Origin: Ascarosepion bandense
Lineage: Eukaryota; Mollusca; Cephalopoda; Sepiida; Sepiidae
DNA: 64,000 nt
Direction of reading: 5' to 3'
NCBI GenBank assembly: GCA_037127315.1
Contig: JBBBDQ010001271.1
Coordinates: forward strand, 2,150,001 to 2,214,000
Positions 19,620 to 30,899 of the stretch are shown one piece after another. The translations under genes were made by a program, and so were the position numbers. The first letter of the stretch is position 1, and each line of letters begins with the position of its first letter. Below the pieces are notes generated by a model, which had not been told where the DNA came from, made no database searches, and saw only the letters and a list, made by a program, of their open reading frames with translations.

Positions 19620-20024
19620 ATGGTTAGTTGTACTCCAACAAAAATTGGATCTTTTTTTGTAACTACTGCCTTATCATATGCCATAAGAATTTCACGTTTT
19701 TTACAAGATGCCAACCCAGCCGATGTTGAAAGGACAATGCATCCACTTCTTCTGCATCATAACGTCACCATATCCCATTACAGTTTCCTGTAATGCCTGT
19801 TCCCGTTTTTCCAGTTGTACATGCATCATTACCGTTTATTGGCAAAATTGACTAAGCATAAATACCATTTTACAAATTCAACAAAAACCCATACTTACTT
19901 TGAATTTTTTTAAATTACTCATGACAGCAACCTCATACTGGAGTTTTTTGAATAAACACTTGACATTAACATTTCATCATAATCACTAAAAAAAACCCAC
20001 GCAATGCCAAGCTATACGGCTAAT
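19620..20024 (+). repeat. Possible third Helitron-like 3' end
   Basis: The end AACCCACGCAATGCCAAGCT then ATACGGCTAA, followed by T, matches the layout of the terminus at 63216-63243 (CACCCGAGCAACGCCAGGCT then ATACTGCTAG, followed by T). CTAA at 20020-20023 fits the CTRR rule. The interior does not align with the other copies. Confidence 0.35.
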
Positions 20025-20132
20025 CAAAAACACAAGACTCATGCATGGCATGAAATAGATACGATGCTAGTAACTATAATTACATTACTTTCCAGTAAGT
20101 TTCTCAGCACCTGAATGTAAAATTTATTTTAA

Positions 20133-20402
20133 GTCAGTCAGTCAGTCAGTCAGTTAAGTGCCATGCGTGATACACGCTTGGGCGATCATGTCTCAAAAGA
20201 AACATGAGTGACTGGGCTGATTATCCCGCAGTAGGTTGCCATTGCTTTCTGTGGTAGACTGGCTGCCGACCAAGGCTATAGAACCCAATCTGTCCTATTA
20301 TTTAATCCATAACTGGAAGGAATAGACGGATTAATACCTTTCCCAAAGGTATTTGTGCATGATTTTTCGTTCCGAGCCGATATCCACTGCGCCACAATAC
20401 AC
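20133..20402 (-). mobile_element. tRNA-derived SINE (family A) with internal deletion
   Basis: Five CAGT units (20133-20154) mark the inverted tail. Next come AAGTGCCATGCGTGATACAC, CGCAGTAGGTTGCCATTGC and GACCAAGGCTATAGAACCCA. After GGTATTTGTGCATGA the sequence jumps to TTTTTCGTTCCGAGCCGATA, so about 50 bp including the B box are deleted. The A-box side (CCACTGCGCCACAATACACA) is retained. Confidence 0.9.
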
Positions 20403-20403
20403 A

Positions 20404-21111
20404 TCTTTTTTTTTTAAGTACATTTCTATAATATGAGACTAGTTATTTTGCATTTTTGACTTTTTTGAGGAGTTAACTTAGGGTGGCTGAAGTTGTACAT
20501 CACGTTTAACTTTTGCAGTTGAGTTGTATTGTTCCTTTATAAGTGCTTCATACAGCTTCTTTTAATGGATTGTAGTTTTGATCAATATTTGTTGATTTAA
20601 TCAAGAGCTTATAAACAAAAAAGAAAAAGAAAAGAAAAATTCCATAATTCTAAAAAAAAAAATCTTTTGAAGTAGATAACTAAAAATTTTAAAAAAGAAA
20701 ATTACAATCATTTACAGAGCAGGAAAAAACATTAAATTAAATTTTCTTTAAAGAAATGTTCTTGCTATATATGGTCAATTTAGATAAGAAACAAAATGGT
20801 GGAAAGGTTTTATGAATTATACTTAAACATATATTCATAGCAAAGACTATATGCTGTATACACTACTTTCTGATATCAAACATTATGTTAATATTTAAAT
20901 CTCTTATCTGAATCATTGCTGCTGTTGATAGAATATTTTGTTTGATCAGTTCTTCATCTCTTGTTAAATGTTAAAAGAGAATTTTATTCAAATAAAAAAA
21001 AAATTTAATCATAAATATATTATGCTCTACAATCTATGTTGTATGATCCACTTTTTTAAAAAGTAAATGCCAGAGAACTCCAGATTCTAAACTTTTTGGT
21101 TCTCTTCATCT

Positions 21112-21114
<3 letters not shown>
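20404..21114. other. AT-rich, nothing recognised
   Basis: Homopolymer-rich sequence without ORFs or family signatures, ending at a (TA)n tract at 21115-21144. Confidence 0.5.
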
Positions 21115-21142
<28 letters not shown>

Positions 21143-21148
<6 letters not shown>

Positions 21149-21690
21149 TAATCATTTCACCCCAAGCAAGGCAGAAACGCCACTGATATGCAGGGGGTTA
21201 CATAAATGTAAAAAGATTAATTAGAAAAGAGTGAGGAGTACAAGCTAGTTAGAAAGGAACAATAGAAAGCTGAGAAAGCAGGTGCGATGACAGATACATA
21301 GGTGGAGAGAAAGGGAAGGTTATACAGGGCAGGGGAGAGAGCTAGAGTCCAGTGGTTAGTAGATGAGTATTAACTTTGCATTTAAATTTCTGAAGGTTGT
21401 AGCCGTCAGGAAAGCAAGAATACGGGAGTGAGTTCCACAGGCGGGAAGTGCGAGAGAGGAAGCTGCAGGAGTAGAATTGTCGTCTGCATTTGGCTAACCT
21501 GACTGTGAATGGGTGGGACCCAGTTACCAGTCTGGTTGCACGGGTAAACACCTGTTGAGGAGGCATCAGTGACTTAAGCTCATCTGAGCAGAAGCCATGA
21601 AAGTATTCATAGAAGAGACAGAGGGAGGCCACATTTCGACGATGGGAAAGTGGCTGCAGTCGAGTCGCCAGATCAGTACCTATCACATTA
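21143..21690 (-). pseudogene. CR1/Jockey-group LINE, 3' fragment with long open C-terminus
   Basis: After the inverted A tail the minus strand is open from 21785 to 21342. The LINE-derived part reads NVIGTDLATRLQPLSH, VASLCLFYEYFHGFCSDEL, RATRLVTGSHPFTV, RTSRLWNSLPYSCFPDGYNL and NTHLLTTGL. The N-terminal part of that open frame lies in flanking microsatellite sequence. The RT domain is missing through 5' truncation. This copy is well preserved. Confidence 0.88.
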
Positions 21691-21785
21691 TACACACATG
21701 TAGTATGTGTGCATATATATATGTATAAAGTATGCTGATGTAATGAATATATAATGAACATGGACACACCTTGTTTCCCCCTCAC

Positions 21786-22389
21786 TGTAATGGGATTGAC
21801 TGGTATCAGCTATATATATAGACAAAGACAAGGACGTCGATAAAGTGAGTGAGAGAGATCTACCAGTCTTTCCACTAGAGATCTATTGGTCTACTATTGA
21901 CTACGTCTTACATCTCAGGACACTGCATACAAATAATATGATGATTACGACTAGATTGTTTTACTGGATTACATTTACCTTAACCACTTAACAACCACGT
22001 ATTGATATATATCCCATTCCAGAACATATCATATGTGAAACTATAGAAACAGGAATTGAACCTGAAAACTCCCACACCAGATTAATACCTGCTCAGATTG
22101 TATCTGAACGTCAAACAAACTCAACTGAAGGCAACATTATGGAATTTAACAAAAATCAATGAAACTGGTATTAGCCAATATATTTGAATTTTTATTTATT
22201 TCCGCCAGAAGATAGATATTTTCCAAACAATTTCTCAAACGATTAAGGCCAGTGAAAATTATAATGTACTAACTATATATATATATATAAACAGACTTCC
22301 ACTCAAAAACAAGTATCCATGAAAAAATAATAATGTTAAACAAATAAAAATTAAAATATGTACATTTTGTTTCAACATTGAAAGAACAA
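21786..22389. other. Mixed unique sequence with part of a local repeat
   Basis: About 22138-22200 (AATTTAACAAAAATCAATGAAACTGG...) matches the reverse complement of about 22890-22955. About 22290-22360 (CAGACTTCCACTCAAAAAC...) matches 22848-22915 in direct orientation. No gene is seen. Confidence 0.5.
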
Positions 22390-22670
22390 TGTCTTATCAG
22401 GTTATACTTAACATCAGGAAGAGACAGCTGAAGTTTCTGGGACATGTAATGAGGAAGGAGAGCTTGGAAAATCTGACAATTGATCGATAGAGGAAAAGAG
22501 AGACAGGGGAAAACAATGCAGGACATGCTTAAGCAAATGGATGGCCAAGCAGGGTTTGGGAGAAATACCAAGACAAATGTCCTTAAGAGCTAGAAGGGAA
22601 TGAAAGACATAGAGGGCCATGATCATTTATGTCTTGAAGGGACATGGCACATAAAAGAAGAAGAAATATA
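22390..22670 (+). pseudogene. RTE-type LINE C-terminal fragment
   Basis: Translation across frames gives ILNIRKRQLKFLGHVMRKE- and LENL-like residues, then the KRETGENNAGHA region and VLKGHGT-like end (CTTGAAGGGACATGGCACATA). It matches the tail at 5579-5935 in the opposite orientation, with several frame breaks. Confidence 0.65.
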
Positions 22671-23484
22671 GTTCTTTTCATGATACAAAAGTTATAAATA
22701 CTAAAGGAAATTATAGTTCATTGTTGTTTTGTTGAATTATTAATGATAATGATGGTAATAATTCATTGCTCTGTTTTTATATTGAGCACTGTTTTAAATT
22801 AATATTTTGAATGTTGCGATCATTTTCATTTTGGATATATAAAATAAACAGACTTTCCACTCAAAAACGAGTATCCCCTAAAAAATAATAATGTTAAATA
22901 AAAATTTAAATATGTCGGCTAATGCCAGTTTCATGGATTTCTGTTAAATTTCGTAATATATATATATATATATATATATTCTACATCCTCTCTATTATAA
23001 TAAAGACCATTTTGTATTTGTTTAATATATATATATGTTATACACAATGATCTAACACACAAATAAATGTACATTAGTTTTATTATAATAAAGAAGATGT
23101 TTATATATAGGACTAACCATTCTCAACTGAACTTTCTCTCTAATTTTGCATGCAAATATTTAGCTGAGTTACTAAAACATTCCTAATCAGTCCTTTTCTG
23201 TGTTTTTATGCTTTCTGCCAAGACAATTCATTCTTGAACATTTTTCTTCTTTTTCTTTGTAAAACAACATTTACTTGGCAAGTTACAAAATGAAATAATT
23301 AAATCATGAACTTGTAATACCACGAACACTAGATGGTTGTTTAATTACAATAATCAGTTAACTTGTTATTTCCAAGAACTTCAATATTACATAAAAAACA
23401 GAGTTGTCTGGATCCTATCTAATACAATAGAAATATTTTTGATTTATTTAGTCCAAGGGAGTTAACCATTCTAGATGTTTATCA
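22671..23484. other. AT-rich with local repeat copy and (TA)n
   Basis: It holds the second copy of the local repeat (about 22840-22955) and (TA)n at 22955-22978. The rest is unrecognised. Confidence 0.45.
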
Positions 23485-23790
23485 TTGATTTTGAAGCATT
23501 CTGAGGATACCATGGATTGACCATGTGATCAATGAGGAGGTCTTGGAGAGAACCAAAGCAAAAAGAAAATTTATACTTAAGATGAGGAAGAAACAGTTGA
23601 ATGTTTCTGGGACATGTAATGAAGAAGGAATGCTTGGAGAATTTGATATTCACAGGACAGATAGACAGAAAGATAGACAAGCAAAAACAATGCATGGCAT
23701 ATTTTATGGGCTTGGGCAAATGGATGGCAGAGCAGGGTTTGCATGTCAATCTGGAGTAATACTTAACATAATGTTTATATTTTCTTTACA
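23485..23790 (+). pseudogene. RTE-type LINE C-terminal fragment
   Basis: ILRIPWIDHVINEEVLERTK, AKRKFILKMRKKQLNVSGT and CNEEGMLGEF correspond to the RRMLRI-W-HV and KRQLKFLGH-MRKEGLENL blocks of the family. The frame is partly open (89 codons from 23525), but the fragment lacks the RT domain. Confidence 0.65.
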
Positions 23791-24294
23791 TTGATTGATA
23801 ATTATTTTAAGGAGATGAGCAGTTCTAAAGAGTGCAATTTTTTAAATCTAAAGTAAACAGGAGCTTTTGTTAATTTCTTATCTGTTCTTTTTCTTATGAT
23901 TTTCAGATTTCCAGTTATCAGAGATATAAAAGTAGTTTTAAGGTGTGACATTTGTTTTTTCTATTTCAAGATTCTTATCTGATAGTATTTGTCTATATTT
24001 TTGAGATGAGGTAGTATTTACACTCTTTACATTATTTGAATTATTGTCCTCATCTTCATTGCTATTTTTACAATGTTTAATCTGTTTTATATGCCAGCCT
24101 TCTTTAGGTGTTAGGAATTTATCCTAAACTTTAACATATATAGTTTTATTTTATATCATTGCAATATCTAAAAGGCAATTTTTGTTTATTTGTTATTATT
24201 AACACTCTAAAACATGCAGTTAATTTTGGATGAGTATCTTTGTTACTCTGATTATAATACTCCAGCCCATGGGTTCTTGTTAAAAATTTTTGCT
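23791..24294. other. Unrecognised, with an old family P copy at about 24000-24110 (-)
   Basis: GTCCTCATCTTCATTGC and GCCAGCCTTCTTTAGGTGTT match the minus-strand pattern of family P at 26640-26750. Nothing else is supported. Confidence 0.4.
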
Positions 24295-25470
24295 GTTGTT
24301 CCTTTCAAATCATGTAATGAAGTTAGTATTGAATAAGCATGCTTCCAGATACTATCATACGAATACGGATGTCCCTCAAGGCTCTCTTTTAGATCCTACT
24401 CCTTTTCTGATTTACATTAACAATCTCCCTGATGAAATCAGATCCCAAGTAGGCATCTGCACTGACAACAACACCATTTACTCCTGCTTCAATAAGAAAT
24501 CTGCCCAGGCTGACAAAGCTAAGCTTCTTTCTAATCTTGAAAAGAAGCCTCCAATCTGTGGTGGACTGGGGTAAGAAATGGCTTTTAAATTTTAATGCTT
24601 CCCAAACGAAGCTGCTATCCCTTAACCACCATAGAGAATTGTTCCTACTCCGCATCAGCATGGCTCAAGCTAGTCTCCCTGAAAGCAAAACACTGTGCCT
24701 CCTCAGCCTAACTCTATCAGCCAACCTCAAGTGGAATGACTACATTGAATCAATAGCTAAATCTGCTGCTAGGAAGGTCAGTTCACTGTGTAGGGCCAGG
24801 AAGCTTTTCTCGTTATAGATCTACCCATGCCCATGCATTCAATATTGCTGTCACATCTGGTCGGATGCCCCTGCTATTCATCTGGAGGTTCTTAACAAAA
24901 TTCAATGAAGAATCTGCAACATAATTGACCCTGAGCTGGTAGCTCAACTCCAGTTACTTTTTCACCAACATAATGTGGCTTCCCTCTTTCTCTTCTATAA
25001 ATACTTCTGCTCCGATGAACTTGGCTCCCTGGTGCCCCCCTCTGCATGAATTTACTTGAGTTATTAGACTAGAGACTAGGTCCCACCCATTTACAGTAAA
25101 ACCAATCAAATGTAACCGTAACTTCTACTCTATCAGTTTTTTTTTTTTCACACTTCCTGCCTGTGGAATTGCCTTCCATATACTGGCTTCTCTGATAGCT
25201 ACAATCTCCAAGAATTTAAGTGCAAAGTCAATCACCATCTCTTATTTATTTGATTCACATCCTTTCCCTGACAACACTTGTTTCATGTTCTTCTCCCCTT
25301 CCATTCTACTCTCATACAGCTCTTTTCACAGTGTTCTCATCCTCCTCTTATCCATTTTCTGATACCCCCTGTAACTTGTTCCTTTTTCTCACCACTCACC
25401 TCTTATGTAACCCCCTGCACACCAGTGGCAGTAATGCCTTCTTAGATTGAAATGATTATAAAAAAAGACA
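24295..25470 (+). pseudogene. CR1/Jockey-group LINE reverse transcriptase, degraded
   Basis: Translation in at least three frames gives LLFLSNHVMKLVLNKHASRY, DVPQGSLLDPTPFLIYINNL (motif B), WGKKWLLNFNASQTKLLSLN and LSLTLSANLKWNDYIESIAK. The catalytic YADD is replaced by CTDN. After a stop at about 24818 the C-terminal region continues in fragments to a LINE 3' end (CCCCCTGCACACCAGTGGCA) and a short A tail. It is truncated just upstream of motif B. Confidence 0.88.
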
Positions 25471-25742
25471 AAAGTTTGAAGGCATCACATTGGCCAACTT
25501 TTTTCCTGTCATCTCATAAAATCAGAATCACAAAACATTTTTTAATATCAGAAAAAAAAACAAAAACACTTCAAGTGATATAGACTGGCTGCCGTTTGAA
25601 TCAATGAGCTGACAGCTTAAAAATGGTTTCCATGTTTTAAAATCTGTAAAGCAAATTAAAAATTGAGTGCTGTCAAGTTCCTAATGAAGAATTGTGACTA
25701 TATTTATTACTGAATAAAACAATAATGGTCATTTCTTTAAAT

Positions 25743-26060
25743 GTCAGTCAGTCAGTTAAGTGCTATGTGGGATACATGATGCTTGGCAATCATGTCTTGA
25801 AAGAGATATGACTGAGAGGGCAGAAGGTTTTCTCTCAGTAGGTTGTCATTACTTTCTACAGTAAACTGGTTGACAACCAACGCTATAGAATTTAATCTGT
25901 TCTGCTATTTAATCCATAGCTGGAGGAACAAGAGATTGAATAATACTTTTCCTAAGGGTATTTGTGCATTAGTGAATGCAAGGAATTCAAATGGAACTTA
26001 AACTCAGCTCTTGGATTTCTAGTTCTGAGCCAAATGTTCACTGAACCACAAGGCACATCT
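25743..26060 (-). mobile_element. tRNA-derived SINE (family A), near full length
   Basis: The inverted (CTGA)n tail at 25743 is followed by AGTTAAGTGCTATGTGGGAT, TTTCTCTCAGTAGGTTGTCA, TATTTAATCCATAGCTGGAG, TATTTGTGCATTAGTGAATG and TGGAACTTAAACTCAGCTCT (decayed B box). It ends at CACTGAACCACAAGGCACAT. The middle is substituted but colinear with the other copies. Confidence 0.88.
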
Positions 26061-26750
26061 TTTAATGTACTACATACAAATAATCAAAAAATATCTGCTA
26101 ATGTTTTCATTAGCTGTGTAGAGAAAACAGGTGGTTAACACAGGAATATTATTAGTAAACAAAATTAATAGGTTAATAAAATATAGAATATGAGGACATT
26201 GACTGTACAAGCTGGGCTGTTTGGACTTTTTAGGAATAAATATAATGATTATATTGAAAAGTAATAATGTAATAAAATGGTGAAATTAGTAAAAAGTATT
26301 TTTATAAGAAATTTTCTCTTATACGCTAAACCCATGAATCCAAGTCTAATTGTTTAAAATGGATAAATTTAAGGGACACAATTCTCAAATTTCAAAGATT
26401 TGATTATCATGAAAATATTATTTTCAGTATTATCATTACAAACAGAAAAAAGCAACTGATTTTTACAATTCCACCAATCCCACCAAGTTTATACTGTAGT
26501 ATTATGCCCGAATAGATTTGCACACAATTTTGCACTAGACAAGGAAGTCAGGTGCAGCTGTGACCCAGAATCATACCTAGATATCAAATGCAAACTCACA
26601 ACTGCATTCGGTTTTACAAGTATGAGAATGACAAACATTAGAGATTTACTATTTACACTATTTACATAGTTTGGACTGTTGTCTTCATCCTTATTGCCAT
26701 ATTCATGATGTTTTAATCGATGTATGATCCAGCTTTCTTCAGATGATATA
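26061..26750. other. AT-rich; family P copy at 26640-26750 (-)
   Basis: TTTACATAGTTTGGACTGTT, GTCTTCATCCTTATTGCCAT and CCAGCTTTCTTCAGATGA form the best-preserved minus-strand copy of family P. The first 580 bp are unrecognised. Confidence 0.45.
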
Positions 26751-27166
26751 TTTTTTTTTCTTTTTTTTTAATCGTATCACCCTGAGTAAGGTGGTAACGC
26801 CACTGATGTGTAGGGGGCTATATAAGAGTAAAAAGATTAGATAGAAGAGAATGAAGAGAGTGAAGAAAAAGATGAACCAGTTAGAAAAAAGCAAGAGAAA
26901 GATGGGAATACAGGTGTGATGACAGTTGCAAAGGTGGAGAGAAAGGAAAGGATATACAGAGTGGTGTAGAAAGAACTAGAGTCAAGTAGTTAAGAGATGA
27001 GTATTGACATTGCATTTAAATTCCTGGAGGTTGTAGCTGTCAGGAAAGCAAGAATATGGAAGTGAGTTCCACAGGCGGGAAGTGCAAGAAAAGAAGCTGC
27101 AGGAGTAGAATTGTTATCTGCATTTGGTTGATCTGTGAATGGGTGAGACCCAGTTGCCAGTCTATA
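26751..27166 (-). pseudogene. CR1/Jockey-group LINE, 3' fragment
   Basis: Poly-T at 26751-26769, then the 3'-end signature (AACGCCACTGATGTGTAGGG) and the C-terminal region. The minus strand contains GTGGAACTCACTTCC and CCTGACAGCTACAACCTCCA, corresponding to the LWNSL...YNLQ block. It stops abruptly at about 27166 by 5' truncation. Confidence 0.82.
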
Positions 27167-27244
27167 CATTGGAATTTTGAACTAAACTATTTCATTAGAA
27201 AAGCAGATCTACTTTTATAGTATAGACTAATATTTCCATGTTCT

Positions 27245-27410
27245 TTTTCATCACAAGCAAGGCAGAAAAGCCACTAAGATGCCAGAAGGGTACTGGGTGT
27301 GAAAGTTTTAGAAAAATGAAACATTATTAAGGAGTAAGATCAATAGAAGAGTGATCAGGATGCATCCATCACAATTTAACTTTTGAAAATCATAAAACTG
27401 TGAAATCTGT
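27245..27410 (-). pseudogene. Old LINE 3' tail
   Basis: TCACAAGCAAGGCAGAAAAG and CACTAAGATGCCAGAAGGGT match the inverted LINE 3' terminus. The A tail is lost. Diverged and short. Confidence 0.5.
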
Positions 27411-27437
27411 AAAGTTACTCTAAATAAATATTCTTAA

Positions 27438-27634
27438 CCCTCTAGGGCCATTCGTATCATATTTGATACAGTATTTCCCTATAAGGAAACATTTGGTATT
27501 CATTGACTGAGCAGTCAGTACTGCTTTCATTTGAAATTTATAAAATATTTCTCTTAAAAAATTTTTCAGGAAAATATTTCTTTCAAGGCTTGTTTTCATA
27601 CTGTATCAAATATGATACGAATGGCCCTAGAAGG
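27438..27634. mobile_element. 197-bp MITE with 37-bp inverted repeats and TTAA duplication
   Basis: The left end CCCTCTAGGGCCATTCGTAT and the inverted right end match over 37 bp with one mismatch (third base). TTAA flanks both ends (27434-27437 and 27635-27638). The TTAA duplication and CCCT start fit the piggyBac superfamily. Each terminal repeat holds a smaller palindrome, GTATCA-N4-TGATAC. There is no transposase gene, so mobilisation would need an enzyme supplied elsewhere. Confidence 0.85.
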
Positions 27635-27638
27635 TTAA

Positions 27639-28060
27639 TGATTCCAGTTGCATTTTCAACTTCTTTTTACTATATATATATGCAGATTTGCACCTAAGAA
27701 AATATAATTGATTGACACAAGCAGGTGGACACAAGATTAACCCAGCTGTACCTGAGACATGCATGTGAGGAAAAAAAATATTATAAATAGATATATAAAC
27801 ACCCATCATGTAGACTACCATCTTTTACATCAACATGAAAATGTAGGATTCTTGTTCAGAAAAGATACCACTGGCCTACAGTGATTGACAAAGTCCAGAG
27901 TGAAATAAGAATGTAACATTATGAATTAGAAATTGCATCTTACATTTTGGTTTGTGGTGTAGTTGATAATGTTGCAAAATGTTCTACTTATATTTCCCAA
28001 ACCAGAGGATGCTTGGTGAAACACAAGCTTTGTTTTGTATGTATGTATATAAATATATTT
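27639..28060. other. Unrecognised sequence
   Basis: Only short overlapping ORFs on both strands. No family signature. Confidence 0.45.
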
Positions 28061-28061
28061 A

Positions 28062-29400
28062 TGAATTTCACCTCAAGCAAGGCAACAAAGCCTCTAAGAT
28101 TTAAGGGATTACTAAGTGTGAACAATATAAGAAAAAGAAAACCATTATTAAGGAGAAAGAACAACAAAAAACAAAAATTAAGAAACTGGAAATAATCATT
28201 GACTTTGCCTTTAAATTTTTGGAGATGAAACTTAACTGGAAAGCAAGAAGTTGAAAGAGAGTTCCACAAGTGAGAAATGACAGAAAAGAAACTGTTAACA
28301 TAGAATTTACAGTTCACATCTAGTCATTTAAATTGTGAATTGATGAGATCTTGTTACTAATCTAGAACTGTACTTAAATTCATAGTGTCTGAGTACCATA
28401 GAAATAAGCTCATCAGAACAATTAACATGAAAGTATTTATAGAAAAGGCACAGAGAAGCTACATTATGGTGGTGGGAAAGTGAATGTAACTAAGATGACA
28501 GATCAGAAACAAGACATTACAGATTCTTTTTGGGATTTTATGAAGGATCGCCATATAGCAGGATCACCAGATTAATATTTAAAGCATGGGCAAATTGGTA
28601 GATTTATAAGTATGTAAGATAGATTTGAATGAAGAAAATTGTCTAGCACAACAGAGTGAACCAACTTTCTTAGTAGAAGACCTAGAAATTGTTTCAATAT
28701 AATCTTTTCACTTCCTTTCAGCAGAGTCACTCTTTTAGAGGTTAGCATTAGCCATACAGAAAAGGTTTCCTCAGATGATTAAAAGAAAGCTGTTTAATTT
28801 TGGTGGCATTAAAATTAACAAACCATTCACTGCACCAGTTAACAAAAAAATGTAGGTAAATTTGGGGGCAGCTTTAAATTTGAACTTATTGAACCACTCA
28901 AACTTACTGTTAAGTCAAGAATAAATAGTCATGTCATCAGCATAGATACCAAGTTGAGAGCTTATACCATCAGGACGGTCATTCATAAAAGCTAGAAACA
29001 ACATCTGTTCAAGAATAGAGCTTAGGGAGGCACTGCATTAATTAAAAAAATATCTAGTTGCAGTTCAAGATGACTTTCATTTTATAGTTCCATAACAAAA
29101 ATTGAATTAGTTGAAAAGTTTGTCCAAAAATACATCCTTTTAACTTAAGATTAGTATGCCAAGCCCTGCCAGATGTATTTTAGATAGCCAAAGCAACAGC
29201 CTGAGCTATTACCATTCTCATCTAAAGCTTCATAGACTCTTTCAGCAACAGTTACTAATACATCAGAAGTTGACCTACAGAAGCAAATGCTATATTGCTT
29301 ATCTGAAAGAAAACCCTGTGTGGTGAGGTGCATGACAAATTTGAAGTTGATTAAAGTCTTCAGTACATTTCCAAAATGAGGTAGAGGGCTAAAAGGTCAA
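28062..29400 (-). pseudogene. CR1/Jockey-group LINE with RT domain, degraded
   Basis: Reading the minus strand from 29333: LSDKQYSICFCRSTSDVLVT and AERVYEALDENGN (RT fingers), MNDRPDGISSQLGIYADDMT (intact YADD, near 28940-28990), then NSFFSVISHLWNSLSTSCFP and HLQKFKGKVNDYF at 28317-28190. The tail TTTCACCTCAAGCAAGGCAA marks the 3' end near 28062. Many stops and frame breaks. About 1.3 kb, the longest LINE span among the minus-strand copies. Confidence 0.82.
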
Positions 29401-29904
29401 TATTATTTGCTTGTAATACTTTTCACAAAGTACACACATGCTATACAGAAATGCCAGTATCCAAAGCAGGGTACCCAGATATTCTGATCTAGGGTAGAAG
29501 TGTCAATTAAGATATAAATAACCCTGACACTTTTGATGAGCATGATGCTTGTATTTCCATTTTTGAAGAAATTGTTATGACTAGAATTTAAACTCAACTG
29601 ATTTACGTCCCTTTTCTCTCTTCATTTTATTTTATTTGGGCCAATTGAGGCCAACACATAACTTCTCTTGGTGGTTTGTTTTAATGAAGTCCTGTTATAT
29701 GTCTGAGATAGTTACATTAAGAATATCAGTGGACAGTCTTTAGGACTAGGTATAAACTGAAATTTCAAATACTAGTTTTTTAGGCAGACAATTATTTCTA
29801 TTTTCTTAATTTAATTTCCAAATTTCAAGTCTAAGTAACAATTATAACTTTTAATACTAATTTTTAACATACCAATTACCAAGCTAAAATAAATATAAGT
29901 TCAT
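29401..29904. other. Unrecognised AT-rich sequence
   Basis: A 64-codon minus-strand frame (29597-29403) has no signature. Nothing supported. Confidence 0.45.
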
Positions 29905-30205
29905 GTAGGCAAATATTTTTAAAATTAAAATAAAGTCTTTTGCAAAAGAATGTTAGATATCACTGAAAATTTTTTTCATATAGGTAAATATTTTTAAAAT
30001 GAAAAAAAAATCTTTTGTAAAAGAATGTTAGATATCAATAAAAATTTTTTTTTGGAGGTAAATATCTTTAAGATTAAAAAAAGATCTTTTGCAAAAGAAT
30101 GTTAGATATCAATGAAAATTTTTTTCATGTAGGTAAATATTTTTAAAATTAAAAAAAAATCTTTTGCAAAAGAATGTCAGATATCAATGAAAATTTTTTA
30201 GTATT
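29905..30205. repeat. Minisatellite, about 75-bp unit, 4 copies
   Basis: The block TTTTGCAAAAGAATGTTAG followed by ATATCA recurs with its ATATCA step at 29955, 30030, 30104 and 30179, a period of 74-75 bp, each followed by an A4T7 run and an AGGTAAATAT block. Confidence 0.88.
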
Positions 30206-30696
30206 AATATTTTTGAGAAAATAGCTGCAAAAAGTGTCACCAAATAGTAGTGACAGCTATTTTGTGTTCATAATGTTTTTTAGATTATCCAAATTATATA
30301 TTTAATAAACATTATTTTCTAATAATGAGATGTTTTAAGCAAAGAAGCATTATTATGTGCTATAAATGTAATTTACATTCATTTTATAATTATGGACATG
30401 TCACCATATACTGGTGGCAAAATTAATTCTGCAAATATTACTAAAACCCTTTTTCTTTCTTCTCACAGATATTTATTTTTCTTGAACTTTGTTTTTATAC
30501 CTAAAAATACATTTATAAAGCAGCCAAGTAAAAGTTAAGGGAAGCAGAGTGCTAGAGGCATCTTTCCAAAATTTCACAGGATGTCACAGATATTGCTTTA
30601 TATAAAAATATGTATAGAGTGTCTCCAACATGTGGCAAAGCAACTTAGAATGAAAATATAACCATCACCAGTATAAGAAAACACAGCATAAACTAA

Positions 30697-30744
30697 TGTC
30701 ATGTTACAATATATATATATATATATATATATTGTAACATGACA
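30697..30744. repeat. Perfect 48-bp palindrome with (AT)10 core
   Basis: TGTCATGTTACAAT (30697-30710) and its exact complement (30731-30744) flank twenty bases of alternating AT. The arms extend the microsatellite symmetry into unique sequence. Confidence 0.9.
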
Positions 30745-30899
30745 GATTAAGGTAGGCAGGCTCATCTTAATAGAATATTCATGTAATATATTATTGAATA
30801 CTGAGATAATACAATTTTCTAACCTCATCTCACATTGTCTAACCTTGTGTCATATTAAGTTATGTTTAGTCATCTGTGCTAAAACCTACTTGACAAAAG

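Noticed and set aside
24425..24445. CTGATGA at 24430 and CTGATGAG at 53060 as hammerhead cores
   Set aside because: Both lie in LINE sequence and lack stem II plus GAA at the required distance.
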